Below are positions 9,119-18,453 of a stretch of 64,000 nt of DNA, in pieces. The translations under genes and the position numbers were made by a program. Below the pieces are notes generated by a model. The model saw nothing but the letters and a program-made list of their open reading frames with translations. It was not told where the DNA came from and did not search any database. Source of the DNA: Echinicola sp. 20G (GTDB lineage Bacteria > Bacteroidota > Bacteroidia > Cytophagales > Cyclobacteriaceae); contig NZ_AP024154.1 in the NCBI RefSeq assembly GCF_015533855.1, positions 1,305,001 through 1,369,000 on the forward strand. The letters run 5' to 3'. Numbering within the stretch: position 1 is the stretch's first letter; each line of letters starts with the position of its first letter.

Positions 9119-11701
9119 TTACAGATTTTCATTTTCCCGCATCATGTGGGCCCTAAGCAACCCATCGGATGCCTGCATCAATTTCTTCATCAAAACTGGA
9201 TTAAGTTTAGAGTTGGCAGCCAAAAACTCTTGCAAAATATCATAGGCTTCCTCTGAACTGTATTGCCCAATACTACTGCTCAACCAGGCTTTTGGAAAAA
9301 AGATATCCCCAGTCCGTTGAACTTCATCAAGTAAGTCCAAGCTCATCCGCAAATGCTTGATCCCGCTTTGCTGTCTCACAGGGTGGTGAATATAGCCAAG
9401 AGCTGAACTAACCCAAGACTCTTTCTCCCTATTTGCTGCCTCGGCAAAACTACTCGCCAATTGATCTCTTACGGCCTCATCGGAGGAGAGTGCTGGAAGA
9501 AGAAATTCAAACCGCTCTCTTTTGTCAGGATTACTGATGTCATCCTTGGTCTGACTAATAATCTCCAAGGAAGCAGGATGGTCAAAAAGCAGCAGGTTCA
9601 TGGCCATATGGGTAAAGTCATCCTCATTAAGCTTCAATCCGGGGATGATGGCTTCTTTTTTCCAAATCCTGAATAACTGTCCCCTTTCAGGGTCTTTATA
9701 TGCCAATGAAGCATACAGGTTAAACAAGGTCTTTTTAACATTGGAAGGAAAATCTCCTTGTAACCTTTCATAGAGTACTTTTTCTATTCTTGATTGAATA
9801 CTTTCTTGTTTTTTTTTCGAAAGGTAGTTCCAAAACAAATCACCAATTTGTCCGCTGATATTTCGAATGATAAGTTCATTTTCTTCCTGCTGAAGTCCAT
9901 CAAGGCACATTTCCAATGCCTGCTCTGAGGAAAGCTCTCCTGTCAATGTATTCTCATAAACATTGATATAACCTTGGGCACGAGCCACTTCATCCTCCAA
10001 ACGGGGAATATAAGCCAATTCATGCTCATGAACCGGAAAAACGCCATAACCAAATCCATTGGAATTGTACAAGATGGCTCTAGGTTTGGGAAGTCCCTTT
10101 GCTTCATCCACCTCGATCTGCGGCTTATCCATATCCACAGTAATAACCTTGACTTCACCTTCAAAGACAAATGCCAAATCAAACACCTGTGGCCAAAAGT
10201 TATTGCTTCCATCTTCCGCCGATTGAGCAATTTTCATAGAAGAAATCTTCCCTTGATCGTTATAGTCGATAGTTTCGGAAAATACAGGTCTCCCTGTTTG
10301 ATTTACCCAAACATCACTCCATTTTCCCAAGTCAATGGCTATACCTTTGTCCAAAATCCCTACCAAGTCTGCCCAAGTAGCATTTCCATATTGGTAGGTT
10401 TGCATGTATTCTTGAATCCCTTTCTGAAAAGCTTCAACACCCATGACCGCTTCCAATTGACGCATCATGATAGGAGCCTTATGATAAATAATATTCCCGT
10501 ACAAGGTGCCCGAATATTTCAGGTTTTCCAATGGTTGCTTGATGGGGTTAGTGCCTTGGGTCCTGTCTTCTCCATATGCTGCAGGATAATGGCTGACCAA
10601 AAACAGTAAGTCATGATTGATGTCCGGAAAGGAGGGATTGACGATTTTATCCGCCATGAAGTTAGCAAAGACTTCTTTTAGCCATACATCTTCAAACCAG
10701 TCCATGGTCACCAAATCTCCAAACCACATATGGGCCGTCTCATGGGCGATCAATTTAGCCCTTCCCAAAAGCTGGCTATCCGTAGCAGTGGCATCCAAAA
10801 ACAAACTAGGTTCTTTATATTGAATGGCACCGACATGTTCCATCCCACCATATTGGAAAATCGGTATTGCCGCGAAATCCAACTTCTGGAAAGGAAAAGG
10901 AAATGCTGTATATTCTGCCAAGTAATCCATTGACTTTTCATGGAGCTCAAAAATAGCGGGAACACTCTGTTCTACTTTTTCTTTATTGGTTTCCCTGTAA
11001 AACAATTCCATATCCAAACCAGCTCGATTTTCTTGTACCACCTGAAATTTCCCTGCTACAAAGGAAAAAAGATAGGTACTCATCTCATCGGTCTCTCCAA
11101 ACTGATGAGTGATACTTTCAGCCTTCTCCACTCGATCCAACGCTGGCGCCCCGCACATTACTTTCCAGTCTTTTGGTGCTGTTATGTCGAGTTGATAAGT
11201 GGCTTTAATATTCGGTTGATCAAAACAAGGAAAAAGTGAACGTGCCCTGTCTGGCACCAACAAGGTATAGAGGTATTCCTCATTGCGGTTCAAAGAAGTT
11301 TCTCCTGCTACAAACTCAATCTGTACTTCATTATCTCCTGATTTAAGACTTTCGGCAGGCAATAAAATGTGCTCCAATTCATGTATTATTTCAGAAGTGT
11401 CTCCATTGATCATCATGGTTAGCAGGTGATCCGAAGGAGCACTAAAATCCAGGTAGATGTCCTGATTGCTTTTTGACAACTGAAAACTCAAATCCAAAGT
11501 AGCTGGTATTGGGAGTTGCTTTTCACCAGGAATATCAAAACTCATGGTATACTTTACTTCGCTGATTCGCTCTTTTCGGAAATCTGCCAGATTTTTAGCA
11601 ACACCATCCTCCATAGGAATTTCGGTTTTTTGTGGCTCACAAGATGATAAACCAGCCATCAAGCACAATCCAAATAATATTCTTGGAGTAAACAGGTTCA
11701 T
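9119..11701 (-). CDS. M1 family aminopeptidase, lipoprotein
   Basis: An 860-residue gluzincin aminopeptidase. A lipoprotein signal ends at C21 (AGLSSC), which anchors it to a membrane facing the periplasm. The N-terminal beta domain runs to about 230, and the catalytic domain has zinc motif H320-E-T-A-H324 with the third ligand E343 (WLKEVFANF). The exopeptidase motif usually written GAMEN reads GGMEH (285-289). The C-terminal half is the helical ERAP1-like domain. It should remove N-terminal residues from peptides imported across the outer membrane. It is transcribed away from the YfcC-type carrier gene, with 190 bases between, and other peptidase genes follow. Confidence 0.93.
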   Translation of the reverse strand: MNLFTPRILFGLCLMAGLSSCEPQKTEIPMEDGVAKNLADFRKERISEVKYTMSFDIPGEKQLPIPATLDLSFQLSKSNQDIYLDFSAPSDHLLTMMINGDTSEIIHELEHILLPAESLKSGDNEVQIEFVAGETSLNRNEEYLYTLLVPDRARSLFPCFDQPNIKATYQLDITAPKDWKVMCGAPALDRVEKAESITHQFGETDEMSTYLFSFVAGKFQVVQENRAGLDMELFYRETNKEKVEQSVPAIFELHEKSMDYLAEYTAFPFPFQKLDFAAIPIFQYGGMEHVGAIQYKEPSLFLDATATDSQLLGRAKLIAHETAHMWFGDLVTMDWFEDVWLKEVFANFMADKIVNPSFPDINHDLLFLVSHYPAAYGEDRTQGTNPIKQPLENLKYSGTLYGNIIYHKAPIMMRQLEAVMGVEAFQKGIQEYMQTYQYGNATWADLVGILDKGIAIDLGKWSDVWVNQTGRPVFSETIDYNDQGKISSMKIAQSAEDGSNNFWPQVFDLAFVFEGEVKVITVDMDKPQIEVDEAKGLPKPRAILYNSNGFGYGVFPVHEHELAYIPRLEDEVARAQGYINVYENTLTGELSSEQALEMCLDGLQQEENELIIRNISGQIGDLFWNYLSKKKQESIQSRIEKVLYERLQGDFPSNVKKTLFNLYASLAYKDPERGQLFRIWKKEAIIPGLKLNEDDFTHMAMNLLLFDHPASLEIISQTKDDISNPDKRERFEFLLPALSSDEAVRDQLASSFAEAANREKESWVSSALGYIHHPVRQQSGIKHLRMSLDLLDEVQRTGDIFFPKAWLSSSIGQYSSEEAYDILQEFLAANSKLNPVLMKKLMQASDGLLRAHMMRENENL

Positions 11702-11891
11702 ATAAACAGACTAAAGTTTGATTTGGAATATTCGATCCCGAACTTATTAATTTCTGTCAACTTTCCTTTTACCATCAATCAAAAACGCCTGGAACTTCGC
11801 CCTAATTTTTCAAAAAGACATTATTTAGAGCTTTCACCTGTAGCGATTTATACCAATTATCCTTAATTTATAATACACTTAGCTCTCACCT

Positions 11892-13226
11892 ATGCGAAAA
11901 TTCCCCAATGCCTTGGTCATCATGTTGGGCTTTATTCTTTTTGTAAGCTTGCTGACTTATGTTCTTCCAAAAGGCGAATACCAACGTGTCCATAATCCAG
12001 ACCTTGGGTATGTTACGGTCGTTCCAAACTCCTATTCTAAGGTCGAAGCACCATCCATTACTGTTGGGCAAATCCTACTTTCAATTCCCGAAGGCATAAC
12101 TGGAAGGGCAGAATTAATCGCATTGATATTCCTGTTGGGAGGCGCTTTCTTTGTAGTAGATAGAACAGGAGCATTTAAGGATGGCATCCAATTCATAACC
12201 GACAAATTACAAGGAAAGGAATCCGTTGCGCTGGCCATAGTCTCCTTTCTATTTACCACAGGTGGTGCTCTTAATGGCCTCCAAGAAGAAATCATTGCCA
12301 TGGTTCCGGTTTTATTGTTTTTTGCAAACCGGCTGGGCTATAATTCCTTAGTCGCAATTGGAATCAGCTATGGTGCAGCCGTGGTAGGTTCTTCCTTTAG
12401 CCCAATGAATCCCTTTGGTGTGGCTGTGGCCCAAAAAGCAGCTGAAATCCCTCTCTTTTCTGGTAGTATCTATCGCATTCTAATTTTAATTCTAGCCTAC
12501 CTGCTGTGGACCACTCTGATCATCCGCTATGCACAGAAAAACCGGGTTGAAAAAGTAAAAAAAGAACAAGCCGAAAAACATCAGATGGATGGAAAAAGTA
12601 TCCTGATCCTCTGTCTTACCGCCCTTGCCTTTGCGATTGTAATTTATGGATTAGTGGTCTTGGAATGGGGATTCAATGAAATGTCAGCTGAGTTTTTCCT
12701 TTTAGGAATCATAGCTGGCTTAGTAGGAAAACTGGGACTCAACGGTACAGCTGAGTCATTCATTCAAGGTTTTAAAGAAATGACTTTTGCGGCCATCATC
12801 ATTGGTTTGGCCAATAGTATCACTTTAATCTTGCAACAGGGAATGATTATCGATACAATTATTTATGGGTTATTTACCCCTTTGCAGTATTTACCCAAGA
12901 GTATCGCAACCCTATTTATGATGGCCGCACAGGCCTTACTGCATTTTCCCGTTCCAAGTTATTCTGCCCAAGCCATCATGACCATGCCTATCTTAGCACC
13001 TTTGGCAGATCTCATGGGCATTTCAAGACAAGTCTGTGTCCTAGCCTATCAATATGGAGCTATTATGATGGACATGCTTATCCCTACCAATGGAGCACTA
13101 ATGGCTGTCATCAGCATTGCCGGTATTTCCTTTAACAAATGGTTTGCTTTTGCGCTGAAGCTTACTTTGATACTCATGGGATTGGGGATTGTAGCAATTA
13201 TCATTGCCATCAATATTGGATACTGA
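11892..13226 (+). CDS. YfcC-family membrane carrier (DcuC/ArcD-like superfamily)
   Basis: 444 residues with about 11-12 hydrophobic helices, starting with FPNALVIMLGFILFVSLLTY. The blocks LLGGAFFVVDRTGAFKDGI, TTGGALNGLQEEIIAMVPVL and GSSFSPMNPFGVAVAQKAA are characteristic of YfcC, related to C4-dicarboxylate anaerobic carriers and short-chain fatty acid or basic amino-acid transporters. The substrate cannot be read from sequence. Its neighbours are a periplasmic M1 aminopeptidase (divergent) and a DPP-IV (convergent), so uptake of amino acids or small peptides is a reasonable guess. A hairpin follows the gene. Confidence 0.85.
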   Translation: MRKFPNALVIMLGFILFVSLLTYVLPKGEYQRVHNPDLGYVTVVPNSYSKVEAPSITVGQILLSIPEGITGRAELIALIFLLGGAFFVVDRTGAFKDGIQFITDKLQGKESVALAIVSFLFTTGGALNGLQEEIIAMVPVLLFFANRLGYNSLVAIGISYGAAVVGSSFSPMNPFGVAVAQKAAEIPLFSGSIYRILILILAYLLWTTLIIRYAQKNRVEKVKKEQAEKHQMDGKSILILCLTALAFAIVIYGLVVLEWGFNEMSAEFFLLGIIAGLVGKLGLNGTAESFIQGFKEMTFAAIIIGLANSITLILQQGMIIDTIIYGLFTPLQYLPKSIATLFMMAAQALLHFPVPSYSAQAIMTMPILAPLADLMGISRQVCVLAYQYGAIMMDMLIPTNGALMAVISIAGISFNKWFAFALKLTLILMGLGIVAIIIAINIGY

Positions 13227-13242
13227 AGTGACAGTACCTAAA

Positions 13243-13283
13243 AAACTGGTAGAGGATTTATGCTTAAATTCCCCTACCAGTTT
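13243..13283. terminator. Bidirectional hairpin between convergent genes
   Basis: AAACTGGTAGAGG (13243-13255) pairs with CCCCTACCAGTTT (13271-13283), 12 of 13 positions, around a 15-base AT-rich loop. It lies between the YfcC stop and the DPP-IV stop, so it can end both transcripts. There is no long U-tract on either side. Confidence 0.65.
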
Positions 13284-13310
13284 ATTCAAGACCAACTCAT
13301 ATCATGAAGA

Positions 13311-15557
13311 TCATTCATTCACAGGGACATGCTCCATCAAATAATTAGTCAATAGTGTGTAAAGGTGCCGTCTTGTGTTTGGCCCCTCATAGATCCCATG
13401 GCTTCTGTTTGGATAGGCCATCATATCGAATTGTTTGTTCTGAAGGATTAATTCATTGACTAACAATTCCTGGCTTTGGTAATGTACATTATCATCATTG
13501 GTTCCATGAACCAAAAGCAAATCACCCTGTAAGTTTTTGGCATAGGAGATAGGTGAACCATTGATAAAATCATCCAAATTTTCCTGTGGCAATCCCATGT
13601 AACGTTCTTGATAAATATTGTCATAGATCAATTGCATCGACACCCCTGCCACGGCCATACCCACTTTATAAATCTCTGAGTGCTTGAATAGCAGGTTTTG
13701 GGTCATGGATCCGCCTCCGCTCCAGCCCCACACCGCTACACGCTCAGGGTCAATAAAGCTATATTTGCTTAAAACCGCCTTGCCCGCCATGGCCTGATCC
13801 TCTGCATTGATGACACCTACTTTTCGGTAAATACTTTTACGCCACTCACTGCCTTTTAAGCATGGAGTTCCGCGATTATCCATATCGATGATGATATAAC
13901 CCTTTTGCGCTAACATGATATTCCACAATCCCACAAAATTGTCTGTGGCTACCGCTCCCCAAGGCTCACCGTAAACATGAAATAGCACTGGGTATTTTCT
14001 TGATGCATCAAAACCTACTGGCTTGATCATTCTTCCATCCACCTGGACTCCTTCATCTGTAGTCACCAGAAAAAATTCCACCTCTGGCAATGCCAAATTA
14101 GCCAATTGACCTTTGTAGGTTGCATTATCTTCCAATGTCCTTATTTCTTCATGATTCTTTAAATCAATCAAATGATAAGTATTTGGAGAAAGGGCTTTAC
14201 TATGGGTAAGTATGGCAAACTCCCCATTGGGTGAGCAATTGTACAAATTGATCCCAACCAGCTCATCTGGCGTCAACCTGCTGATTTTACCTTTGCCTTT
14301 TATATCTGTTTTATACAGATATCTTTGGGTGGTATTGTCGGGTGAAGCGTGAAAGAAAAGCTCTTTCTCGGTCATACCTGCAATGGAAGCCACATCAAAT
14401 TCCGATGGAGTAAGTAAAGTTTTATCTCCGCTCATAATGTCCACCTTGTAAACATGTCGCCACCCATCATTTTCTGTCATTCTCAGAAAAGCAGTGCCAT
14501 TATCCACCAACTTCAAGTCATTCTCTTCCCAACCACCCGCTGAAACATCGGGATAATAAATGTCCACCCAAGTCTCTTCTGTCTCTACATAGACTTCTTT
14601 TAGTTCTTCAGAAATGACATTGTAACGCCACACCGTCAGCTTATTTTGGTGACGGTTTAATTGCTGGATCAAAAGTGTTTCAGCATCCACCCACTGCATC
14701 CCGGGGATATAGTTTTGGATGCTGGAACCAGGAAGGGGAATCCAATGCACTTCCTCACCAGACAAGCCAACAAGACCAATTTTCACTGAAGAAGGATCCT
14801 GACCTACCTTAGGATACTGCAATGGAATCAATTCGGAGTAAACGGAATCGGTATTGTTGATCATATAAAAAGTACCCACTTTGGAAATATCAAAGTTCCA
14901 GAATGCCAATTGCTGGCCAGAAGGGCTCCACCTAAAACCATCCCGAGCTCCAAACTCCTCTTCATATGCCCAGTCAAAAGTGCCATTGATAATTTCCTCT
15001 CCACCACTTTTTGTCAGCTGCGTAACAGAACCCGTTTCTAAATCCTCCACATAAAGGTTAAAATGATAAACATAGGCAGCTTTCTTTTGGTCCTCAGAAA
15101 ACTTAGCAAACATCAATGAAGAAGCAGGAAAGTCAGCGCCTATCTGACTCAATTCACCACTTTCCAAATCCAGCACCCAGTAATCCCCTTTCGTATTGGC
15201 TCTCCAAACCCGGGAAGAGTTGGTAAAAATCATCAGTTTGGTTTTATCGGGGGAAAAATCAAAACTTTCCACGCCTATGGAGCTATTTTCCCCATTTGGA
15301 ATAAGCTGGTTTCCCTCCACTAAAAGGCTTCTTTCTCCTGAGGATGTGGTGTATTTGGCAATTTCCGGCAAACCTTCTGCATTTTGCTCCACCACGGCAT
15401 AGGACTCTCCTCCATCTACCCATTGAAGGGCAGGTAAGCCTGATTGTCTAAATTCATTGGAATAAATGCGGTCCAAAGTCAGTTGGGCATCTTGACCTGA
15501 AACCAGCAAAGGCACAAAGCTTATCACCCAAGCCACAAAAACTAATCTCTTTTTCAT
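13311..15557 (-). CDS. Dipeptidyl-peptidase IV-type S9 peptidase
   Basis: 748 residues with a signal peptide of about 22 residues (cleavage near SGQ). The beta-propeller holds the DPP-IV double-glutamate motif DWAYEEEFGARDG, which binds the free N-terminus of the substrate. The alpha/beta-hydrolase domain has nucleophile S613 in GWSGGGS, the acid in HGTNDDNVH (about residue 689) and H720 in NRSHGI. It should release X-Pro or X-Ala dipeptides in the periplasm. Length and motifs match a full DPP-IV. It converges on the YfcC gene with a shared hairpin terminator. An inverted repeat at 15578-15600 (AAATTGGC...GCCAATTT) lies just upstream and could affect expression. Confidence 0.94.
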   Translation of the reverse strand: MKKRLVFVAWVISFVPLLVSGQDAQLTLDRIYSNEFRQSGLPALQWVDGGESYAVVEQNAEGLPEIAKYTTSSGERSLLVEGNQLIPNGENSSIGVESFDFSPDKTKLMIFTNSSRVWRANTKGDYWVLDLESGELSQIGADFPASSLMFAKFSEDQKKAAYVYHFNLYVEDLETGSVTQLTKSGGEEIINGTFDWAYEEEFGARDGFRWSPSGQQLAFWNFDISKVGTFYMINNTDSVYSELIPLQYPKVGQDPSSVKIGLVGLSGEEVHWIPLPGSSIQNYIPGMQWVDAETLLIQQLNRHQNKLTVWRYNVISEELKEVYVETEETWVDIYYPDVSAGGWEENDLKLVDNGTAFLRMTENDGWRHVYKVDIMSGDKTLLTPSEFDVASIAGMTEKELFFHASPDNTTQRYLYKTDIKGKGKISRLTPDELVGINLYNCSPNGEFAILTHSKALSPNTYHLIDLKNHEEIRTLEDNATYKGQLANLALPEVEFFLVTTDEGVQVDGRMIKPVGFDASRKYPVLFHVYGEPWGAVATDNFVGLWNIMLAQKGYIIIDMDNRGTPCLKGSEWRKSIYRKVGVINAEDQAMAGKAVLSKYSFIDPERVAVWGWSGGGSMTQNLLFKHSEIYKVGMAVAGVSMQLIYDNIYQERYMGLPQENLDDFINGSPISYAKNLQGDLLLVHGTNDDNVHYQSQELLVNELILQNKQFDMMAYPNRSHGIYEGPNTRRHLYTLLTNYLMEHVPVNE

Positions 15558-15819
15558 AGGTATATTTGATCATATTGAAATTGGCAATATCAGCCAATTT
15601 GAAAATAACCATAATAATCAGAAGTATCCAGTTGCCTCTTGACCATTTGGGGATTTGGTCAATCCTGTATCAATAATCGCTAAAATGGTTTTACCCAAAA
15701 GGAAGCTTCTTTACCCTACCTAAAAAGTTTCGAAAATTCGATTATAAAAATTAGCGCTGTACCCAGCGAGCTCACAAAACTTGATGATGGCTTAGCCATG
15801 AATGAAGATCGTTGAAGTA

Positions 15820-16008
15820 TTACTTGCTCAACTTGTTAAAGATCTTTTTATCTTCTCTTAAAATCTTATTGAGCCGATGTGTAAAACGTAAAAGCTTTGT
15901 TTTGTTTTTCTTCTGGCTATTAACTACATCATCTAGCCCTTCAAAAATCTCGTCAGGTATTTTATCGACGATTTTGTGTATCTCGGAATTAATTTCTTCT
16001 CTATCCAT
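15820..16008 (-). CDS. Small hypothetical protein, antitoxin-like in appearance
   Basis: A 62-residue acidic-then-basic protein. The N-terminal half is helical and acidic (MDREEINSEIHKIVDKIPDE); the C-terminal half is basic and ends KILREDKKIFNKLSK. The ending resembles short antitoxin-like proteins I have seen in Bacteroidota, but no toxin gene lies next to it. It starts with ATG and ends about 260 bases upstream of the DPP-IV gene. An overlapping frame on the opposite strand has no better claim. Treat as a probable small gene of unknown role. Confidence 0.5.
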   Translation of the reverse strand: MDREEINSEIHKIVDKIPDEIFEGLDDVVNSQKKNKTKLLRFTHRLNKILREDKKIFNKLSK

Positions 16009-16394
16009 AAGTACAAATATAACATTTTTCAGATAAAACCGGAAGGATTCAGCAACCTACACATCTTCTCTTATAAAATATTCAATCAAAAAATATATTA
16101 ACAACAATTTAATATTTTTTAAATTGAAACTAAAACAAAATATTAGACATATAAAATTCACTTCTATTTACTTCAATATTTATATTACTTTACCAATAAT
16201 ATTTATAATTATTAATATTATAAACTTAATAAAAAATTAATTTTATCTAAATAGACAACTATATTCCGCTTTGGTTTCAAAGTATACTTGATTCTATTTT
16301 TGTCTCAAAATGACCTTATTAAGCAACTTCACCAAAATTATATTTTTTAATAAAATTGTTTAAAATCCATCCTCCTTGGTTAGTTTCCACTAAC
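16009..16394. other. Very AT-rich intergenic region without a gene
   Basis: About 386 bases with no credible frame. In 16081-16260 I count 22 G or C in 180 bases, about 12 percent, far below the surroundings. It separates a small hypothetical gene from the 3' end of the SnoaL-like gene, so it is not an obvious promoter region for the latter. It could be a decayed remnant, a nucleoid-protein binding tract, or an insertion. Confidence 0.6.
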
Positions 16395-16766
16395 TCAAAA
16401 CATGCCATTCTCATTAGGCATATCCTTTGGAACAGGTTGGGAAAAATCCCATAATTCTAGGATTTTTTCTCCTTCAAATCTGAAAATATGCATTACGGCT
16501 GCACCCAAATCTTTAGAATCCTGACGAAAGTGTGAATGGACAGCCACCAAGTCACCATCTTCCAAGGTTCTTTTGATTTCGAAAATCTTATGGGGCATCT
16601 GCTGTGCATTTTCCTCCATGGCCACCATCAACGTTTCAGCATCTCCTTTGAAATAGGCATTATGATGGATAAAGTTCTTTGAAGCATATTGAGCAAAGGC
16701 CTTTCTCGAGTCACCTCTGGCACATAAGGTTAAAAATTCCTGGGCTGTTTGTTTTAGCGTGCTCAT
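16395..16766 (-). CDS. SnoaL-like / NTF2-family protein
   Basis: 123 residues of the SnoaL-like NTF2 fold: TAQEFLTLCARGDSRKAFAQ at the start, FIHHNAYFKGD in the middle and VMHIFRFEGEKILELWDFSQ at the end are typical of the family. Members are small cone-shaped proteins, some enzymes and some binding proteins. The conserved WD near the C-terminus is usual in the predicted ester cyclase and aldol-condensing group, but the reaction cannot be assigned. It starts 2 bases after the stop of the upstream GT39 gene, so it is co-transcribed with it. Confidence 0.82.
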   Translation of the reverse strand: MSTLKQTAQEFLTLCARGDSRKAFAQYASKNFIHHNAYFKGDAETLMVAMEENAQQMPHKIFEIKRTLEDGDLVAVHSHFRQDSKDLGAAVMHIFRFEGEKILELWDFSQPVPKDMPNENGMF

Positions 16767-16768
16767 AA

Positions 16769-18331
16769 CTATTTATTATTTCTTTTATACTTTCCCTTTT
16801 CTGCTCCCATAAGTTTTTTATAATGTTCCTTTACCACTACAGTAGGATGCTGGCAAAGATAAATATTAGTGCCGTTTTCCCGGAAATAAGGATTGTCAAT
16901 GGTCTTCACCAACTCCACCTTTTCAAAAAATACAGGTAACATTTCATTGCTACCGTCTTCATCACCCGGATCATGATCCACCAAAATAAAATATTCCTTG
17001 GTCAAACTATCCGGTGACCAGAACACAAAACTTCCATTGGTAGAAATGGGCTGGGGAACATTAACACTTTTCCCATAGAACATCACTGCACCGGCCTGAC
17101 CGTAATTATTGCAAAAGATATCTACATTATCCTTATTCTCCGGCCCCAAACCTTTATAGACACTTGCTACAGCTTCTCCCAATTCCTTCCATCCAGTCAT
17201 ATCAGCCATATCCTGTGGAATTTCATGGTATTCGCCATCTTCCCAGCGATGTGATGATTTGCCAGCGATATTTTCAGCACGCACAAATGGAATACCATCA
17301 TAGGGAATCGATAAATAAAGTCCAGCAAACATTAAGACAAGCAAAAACACGGTAGTAGGTATTACCCATTTTCCAGTATATTTTTCTACATGGTAAGCCC
17401 CAAAAGCAAAAAGCATCGGATAGGCGCCCAGCGTATAGTAAGCCTTTCCGCTTCCAGCAATTAGTAAGAACACCACCATTAGAAATGTCAAACCAAACAC
17501 TTGGAAAGTTCTTTCTTTAGGATGAAAAAGTAACAGGATTAATGCCATCAGCCAAAGCAGCAATGCTTGTGCATTCATCATCAACTGGGCAATCAAAAAA
17601 TCAGAAATCCTCACATTGACCAGCTGGGTCTCCCTCAATGCTTTCATATGCATCATCACGGGCCAGTTGTGTTGATATTGCCAAATCAAATTGGGCAAAA
17701 TAATAGCAATGGCCAGCAAGCAAGCCCAGAGAAAATACTTGTTCAGGTAAAGCTGACGATGTTTGCTTAAGGCCAAGGCTGGCAGAAAGCCTGAAAAGAA
17801 AAATACGATGGAATATTTATTCAAAAACCCCAAACCAAAGGTCATTGCCAACCAAAGCCAGTATTTTGGATCATTTCGATTAATCAACCTCAAAACAAAA
17901 TAAGCTGACCAAAGCCAAAAAAAGTGATTAAAACTCACTGGTTGAAACAGGGAGTTGGTATGCAAATAAGCTGGAGAAAGCAGATAGGCCAGGCAAGCCA
18001 AGCACACAGCTTTCCATTTACCTCCCAGTTCTACTACCATCAAACCAACCAAGAAAACATTCAAAGCACCAATCAACGCTGGAAAGAAGCGCATAGCAAA
18101 AGTAGTGTGACCAAAGATTGTAGTGGCCAATTTTCCTATTGCTCCCACTAAGGGAGGAACCGCAATAAATCCCCAATCTAGATGTTCACTCTGTGCATAA
18201 TACAGATAAGCATCCCGGTGCAACTCATAATGATCATAGGTCATAAAGTGCACCAATAGCTTTAGCAGTGCAAAAGATGCAATAAGGTAGATCAGGTTTT
18301 TCCTGTTAGAGAGGAAAGCTGTTTTTGTCAT
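16769..18331 (-). CDS. GT39/PMT-type membrane glycosyltransferase
   Basis: 520 residues with about a dozen hydrophobic segments and a soluble C-terminal part. The N-terminal pattern ASFALLKLLVHF, then ELHRDAYLYYAQSEHLDWGF, matches the first periplasmic loop with the catalytic acidic residue of the ArnT/PMT_2 family. These enzymes move a sugar from a polyprenyl phosphate donor to a lipid or protein in the periplasm. The acceptor is unknown. The gene is transcribed divergently from the GH5 gene (110-base gap) and is followed directly by the SnoaL-like gene. Confidence 0.85.
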   Translation of the reverse strand: MTKTAFLSNRKNLIYLIASFALLKLLVHFMTYDHYELHRDAYLYYAQSEHLDWGFIAVPPLVGAIGKLATTIFGHTTFAMRFFPALIGALNVFLVGLMVVELGGKWKAVCLACLAYLLSPAYLHTNSLFQPVSFNHFFWLWSAYFVLRLINRNDPKYWLWLAMTFGLGFLNKYSIVFFFSGFLPALALSKHRQLYLNKYFLWACLLAIAIILPNLIWQYQHNWPVMMHMKALRETQLVNVRISDFLIAQLMMNAQALLLWLMALILLLFHPKERTFQVFGLTFLMVVFLLIAGSGKAYYTLGAYPMLFAFGAYHVEKYTGKWVIPTTVFLLVLMFAGLYLSIPYDGIPFVRAENIAGKSSHRWEDGEYHEIPQDMADMTGWKELGEAVASVYKGLGPENKDNVDIFCNNYGQAGAVMFYGKSVNVPQPISTNGSFVFWSPDSLTKEYFILVDHDPGDEDGSNEMLPVFFEKVELVKTIDNPYFRENGTNIYLCQHPTVVVKEHYKKLMGAEKGKYKRNNK

Positions 18332-18453
18332 ATATGGTTAGAAAGGCCTTCTATTTGGCAATGCATTACAAATCAACCCCCAATCTAAAACATATGCTCC
18401 AGTTATAAGCGCTTGATTATAAATAAATTTAACCATTCAATTTGCCCAAAATC

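Noticed and set aside
9974..10609. 211-residue frame on the plus strand inside the M1 aminopeptidase gene
   Set aside because: It lies antisense to a complete M1 gene with intact motifs. Its protein has no recognisable family and composition typical of a shadow frame.
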